From: Desulfovibrio subterraneus
GTDB taxonomy: Bacteria; Desulfobacterota; Desulfovibrionia; Desulfovibrionales; Desulfovibrionaceae
Direction of reading: 5' to 3'
Length of the DNA stretch: 64,000 nt
NCBI RefSeq assembly: GCF_013340285.1
Contig: NZ_BLVO01000013.1
Span: 789,574-853,573, forward strand
The position numbers and the translations under genes were made by a program. A model generated the notes under the pieces. It did not search any database and had not been told where the DNA came from. It saw nothing but the letters and a program-made list of their open reading frames with translations. Positions 54,033-63,838 of this stretch are shown here, one piece after another (positions within the stretch are counted from its first letter, which is position 1; every line of letters starts with the position of its first letter).

Positions 54033-56613
54033 ATTCCATGTGCTGTGCTGTCTTTGTCAGCTTGAAGTCCAGCAGGCCGAATTCCGGCACCACCGCGAGA
54101 ATGAGCTTCAGGGGCGAAACGTACAGATCAGACCAGTCAAAGGTCAGTTTGTACCCGTTGTCCGTCGCTTCAATTCTGTGGAAGATGGGGCGGATGTCTA
54201 CGGTGCGTTCTCCCTTCTTTGTTTCGCGGGTCCAGTCGAATATTTCGAAGTCCGCGAAAGTGGCAAAGGCGGCCTTGAACTCTTCAAGGCGCTCGGGCGC
54301 GCCGCAGTATTCAAGTTCAAACTCTTCCGCAATGGCCTGCGGCTGCACTCTGCGGAAATCGAGAAGTTCAATGCGGGTGGGGTGCATTCCTTTGGGGAAA
54401 GCAGTCGCAATGGCATTGAACAGGTCCTGCGCGGGCATGTGCTCACGCAGGTAAATGTTTACCCATTCCGCGGTGCTTGCCACGCCAACGGGCAGCGCCT
54501 TGCCGAACGAGATGAGCGGCAGGGGATGAAAGCCCTGTGAAAAGGTCATGGGCAGGCGTGCGCGGCGGAACACCTTTTCGAAAACGGCCTGCAGCTCAAG
54601 CTGCGAAAGGAAGATGGAAGGGCCTTCCTTGGTGTACCATATGCGGTAATGCACGGCCTTGTTGCCCAGTTCTTCGGCAAGCTGGGGCGGTGCGCTGCTT
54701 TCTGTCTGCAGCTGGATGACGTTGCCCCTTTCGTCCGTTTCCGGCTCATGGGTAAGCTGGTCGCGCTCTGTACGGTTCAGAACATTCTGATAGGTCGTTT
54801 CCGGGGTAATGCGGTCCAGCAGGGAGGGACGCTTGCCCACGTCGCAGGTGCCGCACAGGTGGCAGCTGCCGTAGCGGCAGTCGTCCGTAATGGCCATGTC
54901 GTAGGCGCGTTGGCGTTCCTTGAGCAGGTATTCCTTGGAAACGCCGCTGACAATGTGATCCCACGGCAGAGGAAGGGAAACATCGCGCTCCGCAATGTAC
55001 TCTTCGTAGGTGAGGCCATGTTCGCCAAGGGCTTCAAGGTAGGGTTCAAGCTTGAAGTGCTCCATCCAGCTGCTGAAAACGGCACCCTTGCGGTAGGCCG
55101 TTTCCACCACGTCCGCAAGACGACGGTCGCCGCGGGAGAAAATGCCTTCAAGCGCGCTGGAGCTGGGCTCGTGCCAGCGCATGCGCATGCTCTTTTCTTT
55201 TTTGAAGGCATCGCGAAGGTAGAAAATGCGGTTCTTGATTTCTTCAAGCGGAATCTGGGCTTCCCACTGGAAAGGGGTGTGCGCCTTGGGTACGAAGGGA
55301 GAGATGGAAGCCGTAACATTCAGGCGCTTCACATATCCGGCCGCACAGCGCACCTTGCGGCACAGTTCCACAATGGCATCAAGGTCTTCGTAGGTTTCCG
55401 TGGGCAGGCCGATCATGAAATAGAGCTTTACCTGCTGCCAGCCGTGCTGGAAGAGCTTGCGGATATGCAGCAGAAGCTGTTCTTCGGTTATGCCCTTGTT
55501 TATGACATCGCGCAGGCGCTGGCTTCCGGCTTCCGGCGCAAGGGTTGCACCGGTGCGGCGTATGCCCGCCATGCGGGCCATGATGTCGTCATCGATGGAC
55601 CCCACGCGCAGAGAGGGCAGGGAGACGGAAATCTGTTCGCTGCTGCACCGGTCCACGGTTCTGGTGAACAGGGTCTTGAGTGCGGAGAAGTCACCCGTGG
55701 ACAGTGAGAGGAACGAAAGTTCGTCATAGCCCGTGGACGTGAGGGTTTCGTGCAGGATGCGCTCGATTTCCTCAACGGAGCGTTCGCGGGCCGGGCGGTA
55801 GATCATGCCGGCCTGACAGAACCGGCAGCCACGGGTGCAGCCACGGCCGATTTCCAGTGCCAGACGGCTGTGCACAGCACCGAAGGGAACCGGCTGCGAT
55901 ACGGGGAACGTGGCCGTGTTCATGTCCGGAATGACACGACGGGCAGGGGCGGTGTGGTCTTCATACAGGGGGACGAGGGGCTGGTCCTTGCCCTTGAATT
56001 CGAAGAACGAGGGAACGTAAACGCCGTGCAGGCGCGAGGCGCGGCGCAGAAACTCGTGGCGGGTCGTCTTTTCCTTCTTGCACTGCTGCAGAACATCCAG
56101 CAGTTCCACCATGAGGTCTTCACCCTCACCGAGAACCATCAGGTCCATGAACGGCGCAAGAGGTTCCGCTCCAAGAGTGCATCCGCCGCCAGCCATGACG
56201 ATCGGAATATCAAGGTTGTCGCCGCGATCGACGGTCCGTAGGGGAATACCGCCAAGGTCGAGCATGTACATGATGTTGGTGTAGCAAAGTTCATGCGTTA
56301 CATGAAAGCCGACCAGATCGAGGCGTGAAAGCGGAGTATCCGATTCCAGCGTGGCGAGCTGCACCTTGTGTTCGCGGAGAACGGCGGCCGTATCAACGCA
56401 GGGAGTGAACACGCGCTCTGCCCACCAGTCTTCCCGGTTGTTGATGATTCCGTAAAGAATCTTCTGGCCGAGATAGGACATGCCCACTTCGTACATATCA
56501 GGAAAGGCGAGGGCCAGATGCAGGTTTACGGCATCTTTTCGCTTGTGAATGGCCCCTTCTTCAATTCCCAGATAGCGGGTGGGTTTGGGGATGAGGGAGA
56601 GCAGTTCGCGCAT
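54031..56613 (-). CDS. TIGR03960-type B12-binding radical SAM protein fused to DUF2344
   Basis: An 860-residue protein. An N-terminal cobalamin-binding-like region is followed by a radical SAM domain with RGCTRGCRFCQAG (three cysteines) and a cysteine-rich joint (CRYGSCHLCGTCDVG). The last 220 residues are a DUF2344 domain (YTKEGPSIFLSQLELQAVFEKV). Such proteins are often encoded near ribosome and Rne/Rng-like genes; their reaction is unknown. I start at 56613, where AAGGAG sits 6 nt upstream and the family begins MRELLSLIPKP, rather than at the in-frame ATG at 56688. Confidence 0.92.
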   Translation of the reverse strand: MRELLSLIPKPTRYLGIEEGAIHKRKDAVNLHLALAFPDMYEVGMSYLGQKILYGIINNREDWWAERVFTPCVDTAAVLREHKVQLATLESDTPLSRLDLVGFHVTHELCYTNIMYMLDLGGIPLRTVDRGDNLDIPIVMAGGGCTLGAEPLAPFMDLMVLGEGEDLMVELLDVLQQCKKEKTTRHEFLRRASRLHGVYVPSFFEFKGKDQPLVPLYEDHTAPARRVIPDMNTATFPVSQPVPFGAVHSRLALEIGRGCTRGCRFCQAGMIYRPARERSVEEIERILHETLTSTGYDELSFLSLSTGDFSALKTLFTRTVDRCSSEQISVSLPSLRVGSIDDDIMARMAGIRRTGATLAPEAGSQRLRDVINKGITEEQLLLHIRKLFQHGWQQVKLYFMIGLPTETYEDLDAIVELCRKVRCAAGYVKRLNVTASISPFVPKAHTPFQWEAQIPLEEIKNRIFYLRDAFKKEKSMRMRWHEPSSSALEGIFSRGDRRLADVVETAYRKGAVFSSWMEHFKLEPYLEALGEHGLTYEEYIAERDVSLPLPWDHIVSGVSKEYLLKERQRAYDMAITDDCRYGSCHLCGTCDVGKRPSLLDRITPETTYQNVLNRTERDQLTHEPETDERGNVIQLQTESSAPPQLAEELGNKAVHYRIWYTKEGPSIFLSQLELQAVFEKVFRRARLPMTFSQGFHPLPLISFGKALPVGVASTAEWVNIYLREHMPAQDLFNAIATAFPKGMHPTRIELLDFRRVQPQAIAEEFELEYCGAPERLEEFKAAFATFADFEIFDWTRETKKGERTVDIRPIFHRIEATDNGYKLTFDWSDLYVSPLKLILAVVPEFGLLDFKLTKTAQHME

Positions 56614-56683
56614 GAGTAGCTCCTTACGCCTGTGAAAAATGTGAACGCAGTCTGCTGTGTGGCAGATTGCCGTCGGTAACGAT

Positions 56684-56716
56684 AACAAAGGGGGGTGGCA
56701 TGTGCCACCCCCCTTT
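56684..56716 (-). terminator. Long palindrome downstream of the small conserved gene
   Basis: AAAGGGGGGTGGCA-TG-TGCCACCCCCCTTT, a perfect 14-bp inverted repeat. Only three T follow on the minus strand, so termination may be partial and could allow read-through into the radical SAM gene. Confidence 0.7.
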
Positions 56717-56739
56717 CGGGTATACGGAACTGAGCGTTC

Positions 56740-57090
56740 TTACTTGAGCAGCTTGGAAATGTCGGAAACCTTGCCGCCACCGGGGTTCTGCAGATTCAGA
56801 CCGCCGAGGCCGCCCGTGCTGAGAGTCAGGTTGGAAATGGCTTCGATATACTTGCTCTTCAGTTCTTCAGGGCAGTTCTTATATTCATAAAGAACATGCG
56901 TGGTTTCAATGGTGCCGTTGAAGTCCTGTTCAAAAGGATAGCCGAAAGGCAGCAACATCATCTGCACCCCCTGCTGGGTGGGAACGGTCTGCAGGGCGGC
57001 TACTTCGGTCAGCTTGCCTATTTCAACACCGGCCTTGCCGATGACCATATCGCCGCTTACCAGCTTAACCAGCTTAACTTCATATGCCAT
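56740..57090 (-). CDS. Small conserved protein, possibly Sm-like fold
   Basis: A 116-residue protein starting MAYEVKLVKLVSGDMVIGKA, with strand-rich sequence, an LLPFGYPFEQ motif and a C-terminal helix plus a glycine-rich tail. The strand order (L-x-S-G-D-x-V-I-G-K) recalls small beta-barrels of the Sm/LSm type, but I do not name a family. GGAGAA lies about 6 nt before the ATG. It is upstream of the radical SAM gene on the same strand. Confidence 0.7.
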   Translation of the reverse strand: MAYEVKLVKLVSGDMVIGKAGVEIGKLTEVAALQTVPTQQGVQMMLLPFGYPFEQDFNGTIETTHVLYEYKNCPEELKSKYIEAISNLTLSTGGLGGLNLQNPGGGKVSDISKLLK

Positions 57091-57140
57091 GAGATTTCTC
57101 CTTGGGGGTTGTTACCGCGCAATAGGTAGGGCTTAGCCCT

Positions 57141-58340
57141 CTACCTGTCAAGCTGCGAGGTCATTCTGCCGAAATTTCGAATGGCAGGAAGGCAGACCAC
57201 GCCCGCAAGCCCGAGAATGATGAATCCGGCCCCGAAACTGCCCAGGTCACCGCAGAATCCGATCATGGCCGGTGCACCGCCCGCAGCGAGAAAAGCAACC
57301 AGCGGCATGGTCATGGAAAGGACCAGTGATCGTTCCGCCGGCAGAAAGGCGTTGGCAAACATCTTGAAAATGGCCGGAAACATGAGCGGTGGAAGCGCCG
57401 CCTGCATGAAAAGCGTCATGGTCAGCCACTGCCCGTGCACTGCCGGCACAAGCATGACGGCAACAACGCTGCCGGCGAAGGAGATAAATAGAATGCGTTC
57501 TTCACCCATTCTGTCCGTAAGCCAGCCACCGGCAAGAGCCATGAAGGGCGTGGGAATGCGGGTGACTGCCATAAGTGCATTGGCCGAGGTTCTGTCCATG
57601 CCTTCCGCATTCACCAGAAACAGGGGCATGATGCTGTACGGGGCCCATTCCATTGCCACAGCAACGCCGATGATAAGGACAAACAGCCATGTCTCCCTGC
57701 GTTTAAGCAGAGAGGGAACTGTGCTTTTTCCGGGTGGTTCACCGTGGAAGTTACCGCCTCTTCCCTTGAACAGAAAGAGCAGTGCGCCGGTAACGGCAAT
57801 GCCGCCCATGGCCTGCAGCGCACCGCGCCAATCCGTGAATTGCAGGGCTATTTCGGCAAATGTAGGCGCAACGATGAAGGCAAGGTTGGGGGCAAGTTCG
57901 TGAACAGATATGGTTTTGCCCCAGTCCTTGCGGTCGGCAATGGAACCGAGTGCCGCAAGGCCGGAAGGAAAATACATGCCGCCGGACATGCCGCACAGGG
58001 TAAAGCCGATGCGCAGCTCGTCAAGGGAGCTGGCAAAAGAGAGAAAGGTGAGCGCAAGGCCGTAGCAGCCTATGGAAAGGGGGATAACATACCTGTGGCG
58101 CAGTCTGCTGGAAAGAAAGCCGCTGCAGAACACGCTGAAGGCATTGCCTGCCGAGGTGAAGAGCAAAAGCGCGCCAGCGTCGGTGTAGGAAAGATTGAAT
58201 TCATCCTGCAGGGGGACGAGCATGGGGGCAAGCAGCATGCGCGAGGTCTGGTTCAAAAAGAACATGAAAGTTATGAACAGAATCCACGGCAACGCCCTGG
58301 AAAATGGTGGTGTGGAGGTGGTTTGATCTGCCGTGCTCAT
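57141..58340 (-). CDS. Major facilitator superfamily transporter
   Basis: A 399-residue protein with about 12 transmembrane segments. The MFS start pattern is present (LPWILFITFMFFLNQTSRMLLAPMLVPLQDEF), with a GFLSSRLRHRYVIP loop between helices 2 and 3 and a matching GGWLTDRMGEERILFIS loop between 8 and 9. The substrate is unknown; general MFS carriers move sugars, acids or drugs by proton coupling. The stop overlaps a small palindrome (57125-57146) without a T run. Confidence 0.88.
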   Translation of the reverse strand: MSTADQTTSTPPFSRALPWILFITFMFFLNQTSRMLLAPMLVPLQDEFNLSYTDAGALLLFTSAGNAFSVFCSGFLSSRLRHRYVIPLSIGCYGLALTFLSFASSLDELRIGFTLCGMSGGMYFPSGLAALGSIADRKDWGKTISVHELAPNLAFIVAPTFAEIALQFTDWRGALQAMGGIAVTGALLFLFKGRGGNFHGEPPGKSTVPSLLKRRETWLFVLIIGVAVAMEWAPYSIMPLFLVNAEGMDRTSANALMAVTRIPTPFMALAGGWLTDRMGEERILFISFAGSVVAVMLVPAVHGQWLTMTLFMQAALPPLMFPAIFKMFANAFLPAERSLVLSMTMPLVAFLAAGGAPAMIGFCGDLGSFGAGFIILGLAGVVCLPAIRNFGRMTSQLDR

Positions 58341-58503
58341 GTTCTTTCAGAAAGTTCTTGTAACATTAGATTGTTGTGCATGTTTCTTGCTGCATTCTGC
58401 GCTGAACGCAAATCGGGCAAAGATTGCCGACTTGTTCCGCATAGGCTTTGCGGGACCGGAAGTGCGTCTGTGTGAACGATTCGCAAGAAGCAAGGAGCGG
58501 AAT

Positions 58504-58707
58504 ATGCACGCCGCGTTATCGTTCATGGGCAAGGCTCTTCTTATTATGGGAATAACCTATGCCTGCATCAGTGTCGGAAGCAGTTATTCGCAGAGGATAA
58601 CCGACGTGGCCAAGGGCAAGGGGCCGCATTCCATTCGCAGGAGTGTCACCCCGCCTGTCTATGAGTCGGTCGGGAATCAGTACGGATTAGCAGGAGCAGC
58701 CAACTAG
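58504..58707 (+). CDS. Small membrane or exported protein (67 aa)
   Basis: A short protein with a hydrophobic N-terminal segment (about 6-25, FMGKALLIMGITYACISVGS) and a polar basic tail. The ATG at 58504 has a good SD (AAGGAG, 6 nt upstream), which is the main evidence; the same frame opens earlier at 58333 with no SD. No family recognised. It is divergent from the MFS gene. Confidence 0.6.
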   Translation: MHAALSFMGKALLIMGITYACISVGSSYSQRITDVAKGKGPHSIRRSVTPPVYESVGNQYGLAGAAN

Positions 58708-58756
58708 CTGCGTTTCTGCCATTTTCTGCCGGATCGCTGTTTCGCCAACGGCATTG

Positions 58757-58783
58757 AAAAGGGGGGCTTTTGCCCCCCTTTGC
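58757..58783. terminator. Bidirectional terminator between the small protein gene and the DRTGG gene
   Basis: AAAGGGGGGC-TTTT-GCCCCCCTTT, a 10-bp stem. Four T follow on the minus side and a T-rich stretch on the plus side. Confidence 0.88.
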
Positions 58784-58805
58784 TTTGGCAATGTCATTGG
58801 GGCAG

Positions 58806-59870
58806 TTACAGCCCCATGCGTTCCTTGAGATAATTGAAGTCGATGGCGGAGCTCACAAGCTGTGCTCCCTGACGGATCTTGATCACATCGCGCAGTTTGT
58901 GGCGCGAGAGAATGATCTCCATCTTCTTGGCAACGGTGTAGGTATCGTCCCGTACCACCACGATGGGAATGTTCAGCACCTCCGAGCGGGTGAGGATGAT
59001 GTCGTTGGGGTAGAGGTTGCCCGTGAGCACGAGGCAGGGGCAGTTTCCTTCAAGCGCCACAAGCTGAACATCCGAACGGTCACCGCCGACGATGATGGCG
59101 GAGTTCTTGTTCTTGCGGAAGTGGGTCATGAAGTTCTCGACCTGCATGGTGCCGATGAGGAAGTTTTCCACGACCTTGTCGGACTTGTTCTGTGCGGAAA
59201 TGACTTTGCCGCCCAGACGTTCGGCCAGATCGCCAACCTTTATGGCTCCCATGAGCGGGTCCTTGGGAATAACTCCCAGCACCTTCACGCCGTTCTTTTC
59301 GAGGAACGGGCGGATGAGTCCATCCACCTCGTTCATGAAGTTCTGAGGAATGTCGTTCAGCACCACGCCCGCCATATTATCACCGAGCGTATCCTTGAGA
59401 ACGACAAGATAATCGTAGTTGAGCTCTTTTTGCAGACGGTCGATGACCACAGCCTGCAGGTTCAGCTCGCGTACCACGCGTATGCCGTCCACGTTGCAGT
59501 AGCGGCCGGAGTACATGCTGCCGGAGCCCGCAACCACCATGACGTCCTTGTCCTGCTGCAACGTGTTGTAGCCGTTCACGATGGAGGGCATGAGGTCGTC
59601 GCATTGTCCGCTGAATGCGCGGACCTTGAAATCCTGCGTCACCACCACTGGGGTGACGAGGTTGGCCGGGGCATCCTGTCCCAAAATATCCTGTACGAAG
59701 AAAGCGTCCTCGTCGCCGAGAATGCCGTCACGCTCTTCGGGCATGGCGCCCACTGGCTTCATGTAGCCCACATTCAGACCTTCCTTCTGAAGGCGAAGCC
59801 CGATGCCCATGACGACCATGTTCTTGCCGGAATATCCGGCTGTCGATCCGATGTAGATACCGGCAGCCAT
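58806..59870 (-). CDS. BioD-like P-loop / DRTGG domain protein (phosphotransacetylase N-terminal type)
   Basis: A 354-residue protein. The N-terminal half is a dethiobiotin-synthetase-like P-loop domain (GSTAGYSGKNMVVMGIGL, with MKPVGA). The second half is a DRTGG domain (SDVQLVALEGNCPCLVLTGNL region). The same pair forms the front of long phosphotransacetylases, but the catalytic Pta domain is absent here. It lies 82 bp downstream of an ADP-forming acetyl-CoA synthetase, so a role as regulator or sensor of acetyl-CoA/acetate metabolism is plausible (inference). SD GGAGGAG lies 9 nt upstream. Confidence 0.88.
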   Translation of the reverse strand: MAAGIYIGSTAGYSGKNMVVMGIGLRLQKEGLNVGYMKPVGAMPEERDGILGDEDAFFVQDILGQDAPANLVTPVVVTQDFKVRAFSGQCDDLMPSIVNGYNTLQQDKDVMVVAGSGSMYSGRYCNVDGIRVVRELNLQAVVIDRLQKELNYDYLVVLKDTLGDNMAGVVLNDIPQNFMNEVDGLIRPFLEKNGVKVLGVIPKDPLMGAIKVGDLAERLGGKVISAQNKSDKVVENFLIGTMQVENFMTHFRKNKNSAIIVGGDRSDVQLVALEGNCPCLVLTGNLYPNDIILTRSEVLNIPIVVVRDDTYTVAKKMEIILSRHKLRDVIKIRQGAQLVSSAIDFNYLKERMGL

Positions 59871-59952
59871 AGTCTCCTCCTCTGATGTTGCCGTTGGGTG
59901 CGATATGTGTCTGTTCCACCTGTCTGCGTGTCCCGCGCATTGTGTGGACCGG

Positions 59953-62091
59953 CTATTCTTTCAAGCCGCAGGTCCCGGCATCTGGTGCCGGAGCCAGAAT
60001 CACGCGCACATCCGCCACCCACGCTCCTGTGCTGTTGACAAGGACGGGATTGAATTCTGCCTCATGAATCTCCGGAAAATCAAGTGATAACTGTGACATG
60101 ATCAAAAGAATGTCTTCAATGGCCGTGAAGTTGACGGATTCTTCGCCGCGCACCCCCTGCAGAAGCGGGAACGATTTGATTTCACGTATCATATCGTGTG
60201 CATCGCTCAGGGAAAGGGGAGCCAGCCTGCAGGAGATGTCTCTGAGCACTTCTACATAGATGCCTCCGAGTCCGAAAATGATCATGGGGCCGAACTGCGG
60301 GTCACGTTTGAAGCCGATAAGCACCTCTTTGGCATTGCGGGCTACCATGCCCTGCACAAGACAGCCCATTATGTAGGCGTCCTTGCGTTGGCGTTGCGCT
60401 CTGGAGGTAATGTCCAGAAAGGCTGCCTGCACCTCTTCCGGCGACTTGAGGTTGACCTTGACCCCCCCCACATCGCTTTTGTGCGAAATCTGCGGTGAGG
60501 CGATCTTGAGCACCACGGGAAAGCCTATCTGTTTTGCTGCGGCAATTGCCTCGTCGCTGGTGCGGCAGAGTCTGGTGTCCGGAATGGGTAGTTCGTAAGC
60601 CTTGAGAAGACCTTGTGCCTGAAATTCCACAATTTCCTGTGTGCCATCCGCCTGAGCCTTGCGAATTATTTCCCGCGCCTTGGTTATGTTGCGCCGGTAG
60701 CACACCTCCACCGGCATGGGCTGTACCTTCCATTCCCTGTAGCGGTTAAGGGCCTCTATGGCCTGAATGGCTGGTTCAGGAAAATCATAACAGGGTATGC
60801 CCGCCCGCACGAGTATTTCTCTGCCTTCCCTGACGGCTGGCCCGCCCATGAGGCAGGCAAATACCGGCTTGTTATGTTTGGCGACCACCTCGACAATGGC
60901 CCGCGCCACATCAGACACACCAGTGCGTGCAGTGGGGGAGACAAGAATAAGCAGCGAGTGCACCATCTCGTCTTTCAGGACGATATCTATGGCACCGGAA
61001 AATCTGTCCGCCTTGGCATCGCCAATGACATCCACGGGATTATAGAAGGCGGCAAAGGGAGGAAGGATGCCCTTGAGCGCATCAACCGTGCTTGCGGATA
61101 AAGGGGCCATGATCAGGCGGGACAGTTCTATGGCGTCGGCAGCCATGATGCCGGGGCCGCCGGAGTTGGTGACCACGCCTACATTGGGTCCGGCAGGCAG
61201 GGAAAGGCTTGAAAATGCCTGCGCAAGATTGAAAAGGTCCCGCAGGGCGCTCACCCGCATTATTCCCGTCTGGACAAAGGCCGCTTCATACGCCTGATCG
61301 GCACCTGCCATGGCACCGGTATGAGAAGAAGCAGCCTTGGCACCGGCGCCCGTTTTGCCCGACTTGATCATGATAACGGGCTTTTCGCGCGTGACATTCT
61401 GGGCGACCTGCAAAAAACGCTGGCCGCATTCCACGCCCTCCACATAGCCGATGATGACCCGCGTGTCGGGATCTTCCGCCAGATAGGCAAGGATGTCGGA
61501 CTCGTCGAGAATGGCCTTGTTGCCGATGCTGATGAATTTTGAAAAACCGAGGCTCCGCTCCTGCGCCCAGTCAAGGATGGAAACGCACAGGGCGCCGGAT
61601 TGCGAGAAAAAGGCGATGTTGCCGCGGGCAGGCTGGCCTACGGCAAATGTAGTATTGAGCCGTGCTCCGGTATTGATGAGGCCGAGACAGTTGGGGCCGA
61701 GCAGGGCTATGCCGTATTTTTCTGCCAGTTTTTTGACATTTTCTTCAAGGTACCATCCGTTGCCGCCAATTTCCTTGAATCCTGCAGTGATAACGACAAT
61801 GGATTTGACACCTTTCTTGCCCAGTTCGTCTACAGCCCCGGCAACTTCTGCCGGGGGAATGCAGATTACGGCCAAATCGACTGAATCAGGCAGGTCGCGG
61901 ATGTTGCGGACAACCCTGCAACCAAGTATAGTCTCCGACTTCGGGTTTACAGGATATATCCCACCAGCAAAACCTGCCTCCAGCAGGTTGGCTAATACCA
62001 CGTTTCCAATTTTTCCGGTTGTGGCAGAGGCTCCGATAATGGCAACGTTTTCGGGGTTGAACAGGGCCGGGATGTTACGGTGATATGTCAT
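59953..62091 (-). CDS. Acetyl-CoA synthetase (ADP-forming), alpha and beta parts fused
   Basis: A 712-residue protein. The CoA-binding domain ([22 protein letters not shown]) and succinyl-CoA-ligase-like domains form the alpha part, including the phosphohistidine in [14 protein letters not shown]. The C-terminal ATP-grasp domain ([20 protein letters not shown]) is the beta part. It interconverts acetyl-CoA plus ADP and phosphate with acetate plus ATP, conserving energy. Protein-acetylase homologues of this fold carry an extra GNAT domain, which is absent here. Its start is only 27 bp from the divergent rnc start. Confidence 0.9.
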   Translation of the reverse strand: MTYHRNIPALFNPENVAIIGASATTGKIGNVVLANLLEAGFAGGIYPVNPKSETILGCRVVRNIRDLPDSVDLAVICIPPAEVAGAVDELGKKGVKSIVVITAGFKEIGGNGWYLEENVKKLAEKYGIALLGPNCLGLINTGARLNTTFAVGQPARGNIAFFSQSGALCVSILDWAQERSLGFSKFISIGNKAILDESDILAYLAEDPDTRVIIGYVEGVECGQRFLQVAQNVTREKPVIMIKSGKTGAGAKAASSHTGAMAGADQAYEAAFVQTGIMRVSALRDLFNLAQAFSSLSLPAGPNVGVVTNSGGPGIMAADAIELSRLIMAPLSASTVDALKGILPPFAAFYNPVDVIGDAKADRFSGAIDIVLKDEMVHSLLILVSPTARTGVSDVARAIVEVVAKHNKPVFACLMGGPAVREGREILVRAGIPCYDFPEPAIQAIEALNRYREWKVQPMPVEVCYRRNITKAREIIRKAQADGTQEIVEFQAQGLLKAYELPIPDTRLCRTSDEAIAAAKQIGFPVVLKIASPQISHKSDVGGVKVNLKSPEEVQAAFLDITSRAQRQRKDAYIMGCLVQGMVARNAKEVLIGFKRDPQFGPMIIFGLGGIYVEVLRDISCRLAPLSLSDAHDMIREIKSFPLLQGVRGEESVNFTAIEDILLIMSQLSLDFPEIHEAEFNPVLVNSTGAWVADVRVILAPAPDAGTCGLKE

Positions 62092-62118
62092 GGGCCCCCA
62101 CTTTGGAGAAAGGTGAAA

Positions 62119-62811
62119 ATGCTTAACATTCTACAAGATTCTATCCACTATCGCTTCCGGCAAGTCAAGTTGCTGGAAACGGCGCTCACCCACAGCTCGC
62201 ATGCTAACGAGCAGGGTGGCGATATTGAACATAACGAACGCTTTGAATTTCTTGGTGATGCGGTGCTGGAGCTGAGCGTTTCGGAGCGGCTGTTTGCCAT
62301 GTTCCCGGGCGCACGGGAAGGACACCTGACCCGTATGCGGGCCAAGCTCGTGAGCAAGCCATCTCTGGCGGAGCTTGCCAAGGAATTAAAGCTTGATGCC
62401 TGTTTGCTGTTGGGCAAGGGGGAAGAGAGCCAGGGCGGAAGGGACAGGCATTCTCTGCTGAGCGATGCACTGGAAGCCGTCTTGGGGGCCGTGTTTCTGG
62501 ATGGCGGATACGCCTCTGCGCTCGCAGTTGTAGACGTCCTTTTCGCCTCTCGCTGGCCGCAGGAGCCGGAAGGAGGCAAGAGCAAGGACTATAAAAGCAG
62601 ATTGCAGGAACTTACACAGAAGTGCTTCAGAGAGCGCCCTGTGTATTCCCTGGCCGGCAGCAAAGGGCCGGAACATGAAAAAGTGTTCGAAGTCCTGCTT
62701 ACATTACCCGACGGCCAAACTGTGACTGCAGACGGCCCGAGTGTTAAACGGGCTGAGCAGAGAGCCGCCGGACTGGCGCTTAAGCTGCTGGAACGTTCAA
62801 TGGACCAATAG
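62119..62811 (+). CDS. rnc: Ribonuclease III
   Basis: A 230-residue protein: RNase III domain with signature [14 protein letters not shown] (39-52), a second catalytic patch [18 protein letters not shown], and a C-terminal double-stranded RNA-binding domain (about 155-228). It cuts double-stranded RNA in rRNA processing. The ATG at 62119 follows GGAGAAAGG; the in-frame ATG at 62080 would overlap the divergent gene and adds no domain. Confidence 0.97.
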   Translation: MLNILQDSIHYRFRQVKLLETALTHSSHANEQGGDIEHNERFEFLGDAVLELSVSERLFAMFPGAREGHLTRMRAKLVSKPSLAELAKELKLDACLLLGKGEESQGGRDRHSLLSDALEAVLGAVFLDGGYASALAVVDVLFASRWPQEPEGGKSKDYKSRLQELTQKCFRERPVYSLAGSKGPEHEKVFEVLLTLPDGQTVTADGPSVKRAEQRAAGLALKLLERSMDQ

Positions 62812-62819
62812 GTTTTTTG

Positions 62820-62854
62820 AAAAGGCCGGGGAGGGGGAGCTCCCCGGCCTTTTT
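62820..62854. terminator. Bidirectional terminator between rnc and flagellin
   Basis: AAAGGCCGGGGAG pairs with CTCCCCGGCCTTT, followed by five T on plus; four T follow on the minus side. Confidence 0.93.
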
Positions 62855-62895
62855 CGTCTTTGGTCGCCTTGAACGATGTTCGACGCGCGGTGCTA

Positions 62896-63789
62896 CTAAC
62901 CGCCGATAAGCTTCATTGCCATCTGCGGCAGAGAGTTGGCCTGCGAGAGCATGGCCACTGCAGCCTGGGTCAGAATCTGGTTACGCACGAATTCCGTCAT
63001 TTCGGTGGCTACGTCCACGTCGGAGATTCGGGATTCTGAAGCCTGCAGGTTTTCTGCCTGAATGGTAAGGTTCGATATCGTGTTCTCAAGGCGGTTTTGC
63101 AGGGCACCGAGAGAGGCACGGATCTTGTCCTTGGAAATAATTGCCTGGTCAATCGCATTCAGTGCCTGCTGTGCCGCGGACTGGGTGGAAATCGTGTACC
63201 CGCCGTGCGTTGCAAGCGTATTGTTGCCGATGCCAAGGGCAGATGCGGTGGAGATGCCGATCTGGATGTAGTAATAGTCTTCGGCTGAGTCGTTGCCCGT
63301 ACCGAAGTGCACCTTGAGCTTGCCCGTGGCGTTCAGACCGCTGCCGTTATGCACATTGCCGGAAAGTGTACCGTTCAACAGGTGAATGCCGTTGAAGTCG
63401 GTGGCGTTGGCAATTCGGGTAATTTCCGATGCCATTGCCTGATATTCCGATTCGATCATGAGACGCTGGTCCGAGTTGTAGGTACCGGTGGCTGCCTGTT
63501 CCGCCAGTTCCTTCATTCTGATCAGTTTTTCGTCGATGATCTGCAGAGCGCCGTCGGCCGTCTGGATCATGGAGATCGCGTCGTTTGCGTTACGGATCCC
63601 CTGGTTCATTGTGGAAATATCTGCCCGCATAAGTTCGCGGATGGCCAGACCTGCTGCGTCGTCCGCTGCGGTTCCCACGCGCAGACCGGAAGACAGACGG
63701 CGCGTGGAATCTGACAGTCTGGTGTAACTTGCATTCAAGTTACGAGACGCGTTCATCGCCATAAGGTTGTGATTTATGACCAAAGACAT
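62896..63789 (-). CDS. fliC: Flagellin
   Basis: A 297-residue protein with conserved N- and C-terminal D0/D1 helices (SLVINHNLMAMNASRNL..., ending QANSLPQMAMKLIGG) and a short variable centre of about 60 residues, rich in G, N, S and T. It polymerises into the flagellar filament after export through the flagellar type III system. AAGGAGG lies 7 nt upstream of the ATG. A sigma-54-type promoter lies just ahead. Confidence 0.98.
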   Translation of the reverse strand: MSLVINHNLMAMNASRNLNASYTRLSDSTRRLSSGLRVGTAADDAAGLAIRELMRADISTMNQGIRNANDAISMIQTADGALQIIDEKLIRMKELAEQAATGTYNSDQRLMIESEYQAMASEITRIANATDFNGIHLLNGTLSGNVHNGSGLNATGKLKVHFGTGNDSAEDYYYIQIGISTASALGIGNNTLATHGGYTISTQSAAQQALNAIDQAIISKDKIRASLGALQNRLENTISNLTIQAENLQASESRISDVDVATEMTEFVRNQILTQAAVAMLSQANSLPQMAMKLIGG

Positions 63790-63822
63790 GGTATAACCTC
63801 CTTGTTGTACTGTCTTGGACTT

Positions 63823-63838
63823 AGCAATGGCGATGCCA
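63823..63838 (-). promoter_or_regulatory. Sigma-54 promoter of the flagellin gene
   Basis: On the minus strand TGGCATCGCCATTGCT matches the -24/-12 consensus, with GG and GC exactly 10 bases apart. Transcription would start near 63812, giving a leader of about 23 nt that holds the AAGGAGG ribosome site. This predicts control by an RpoN-dependent flagellar activator. Confidence 0.82.
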
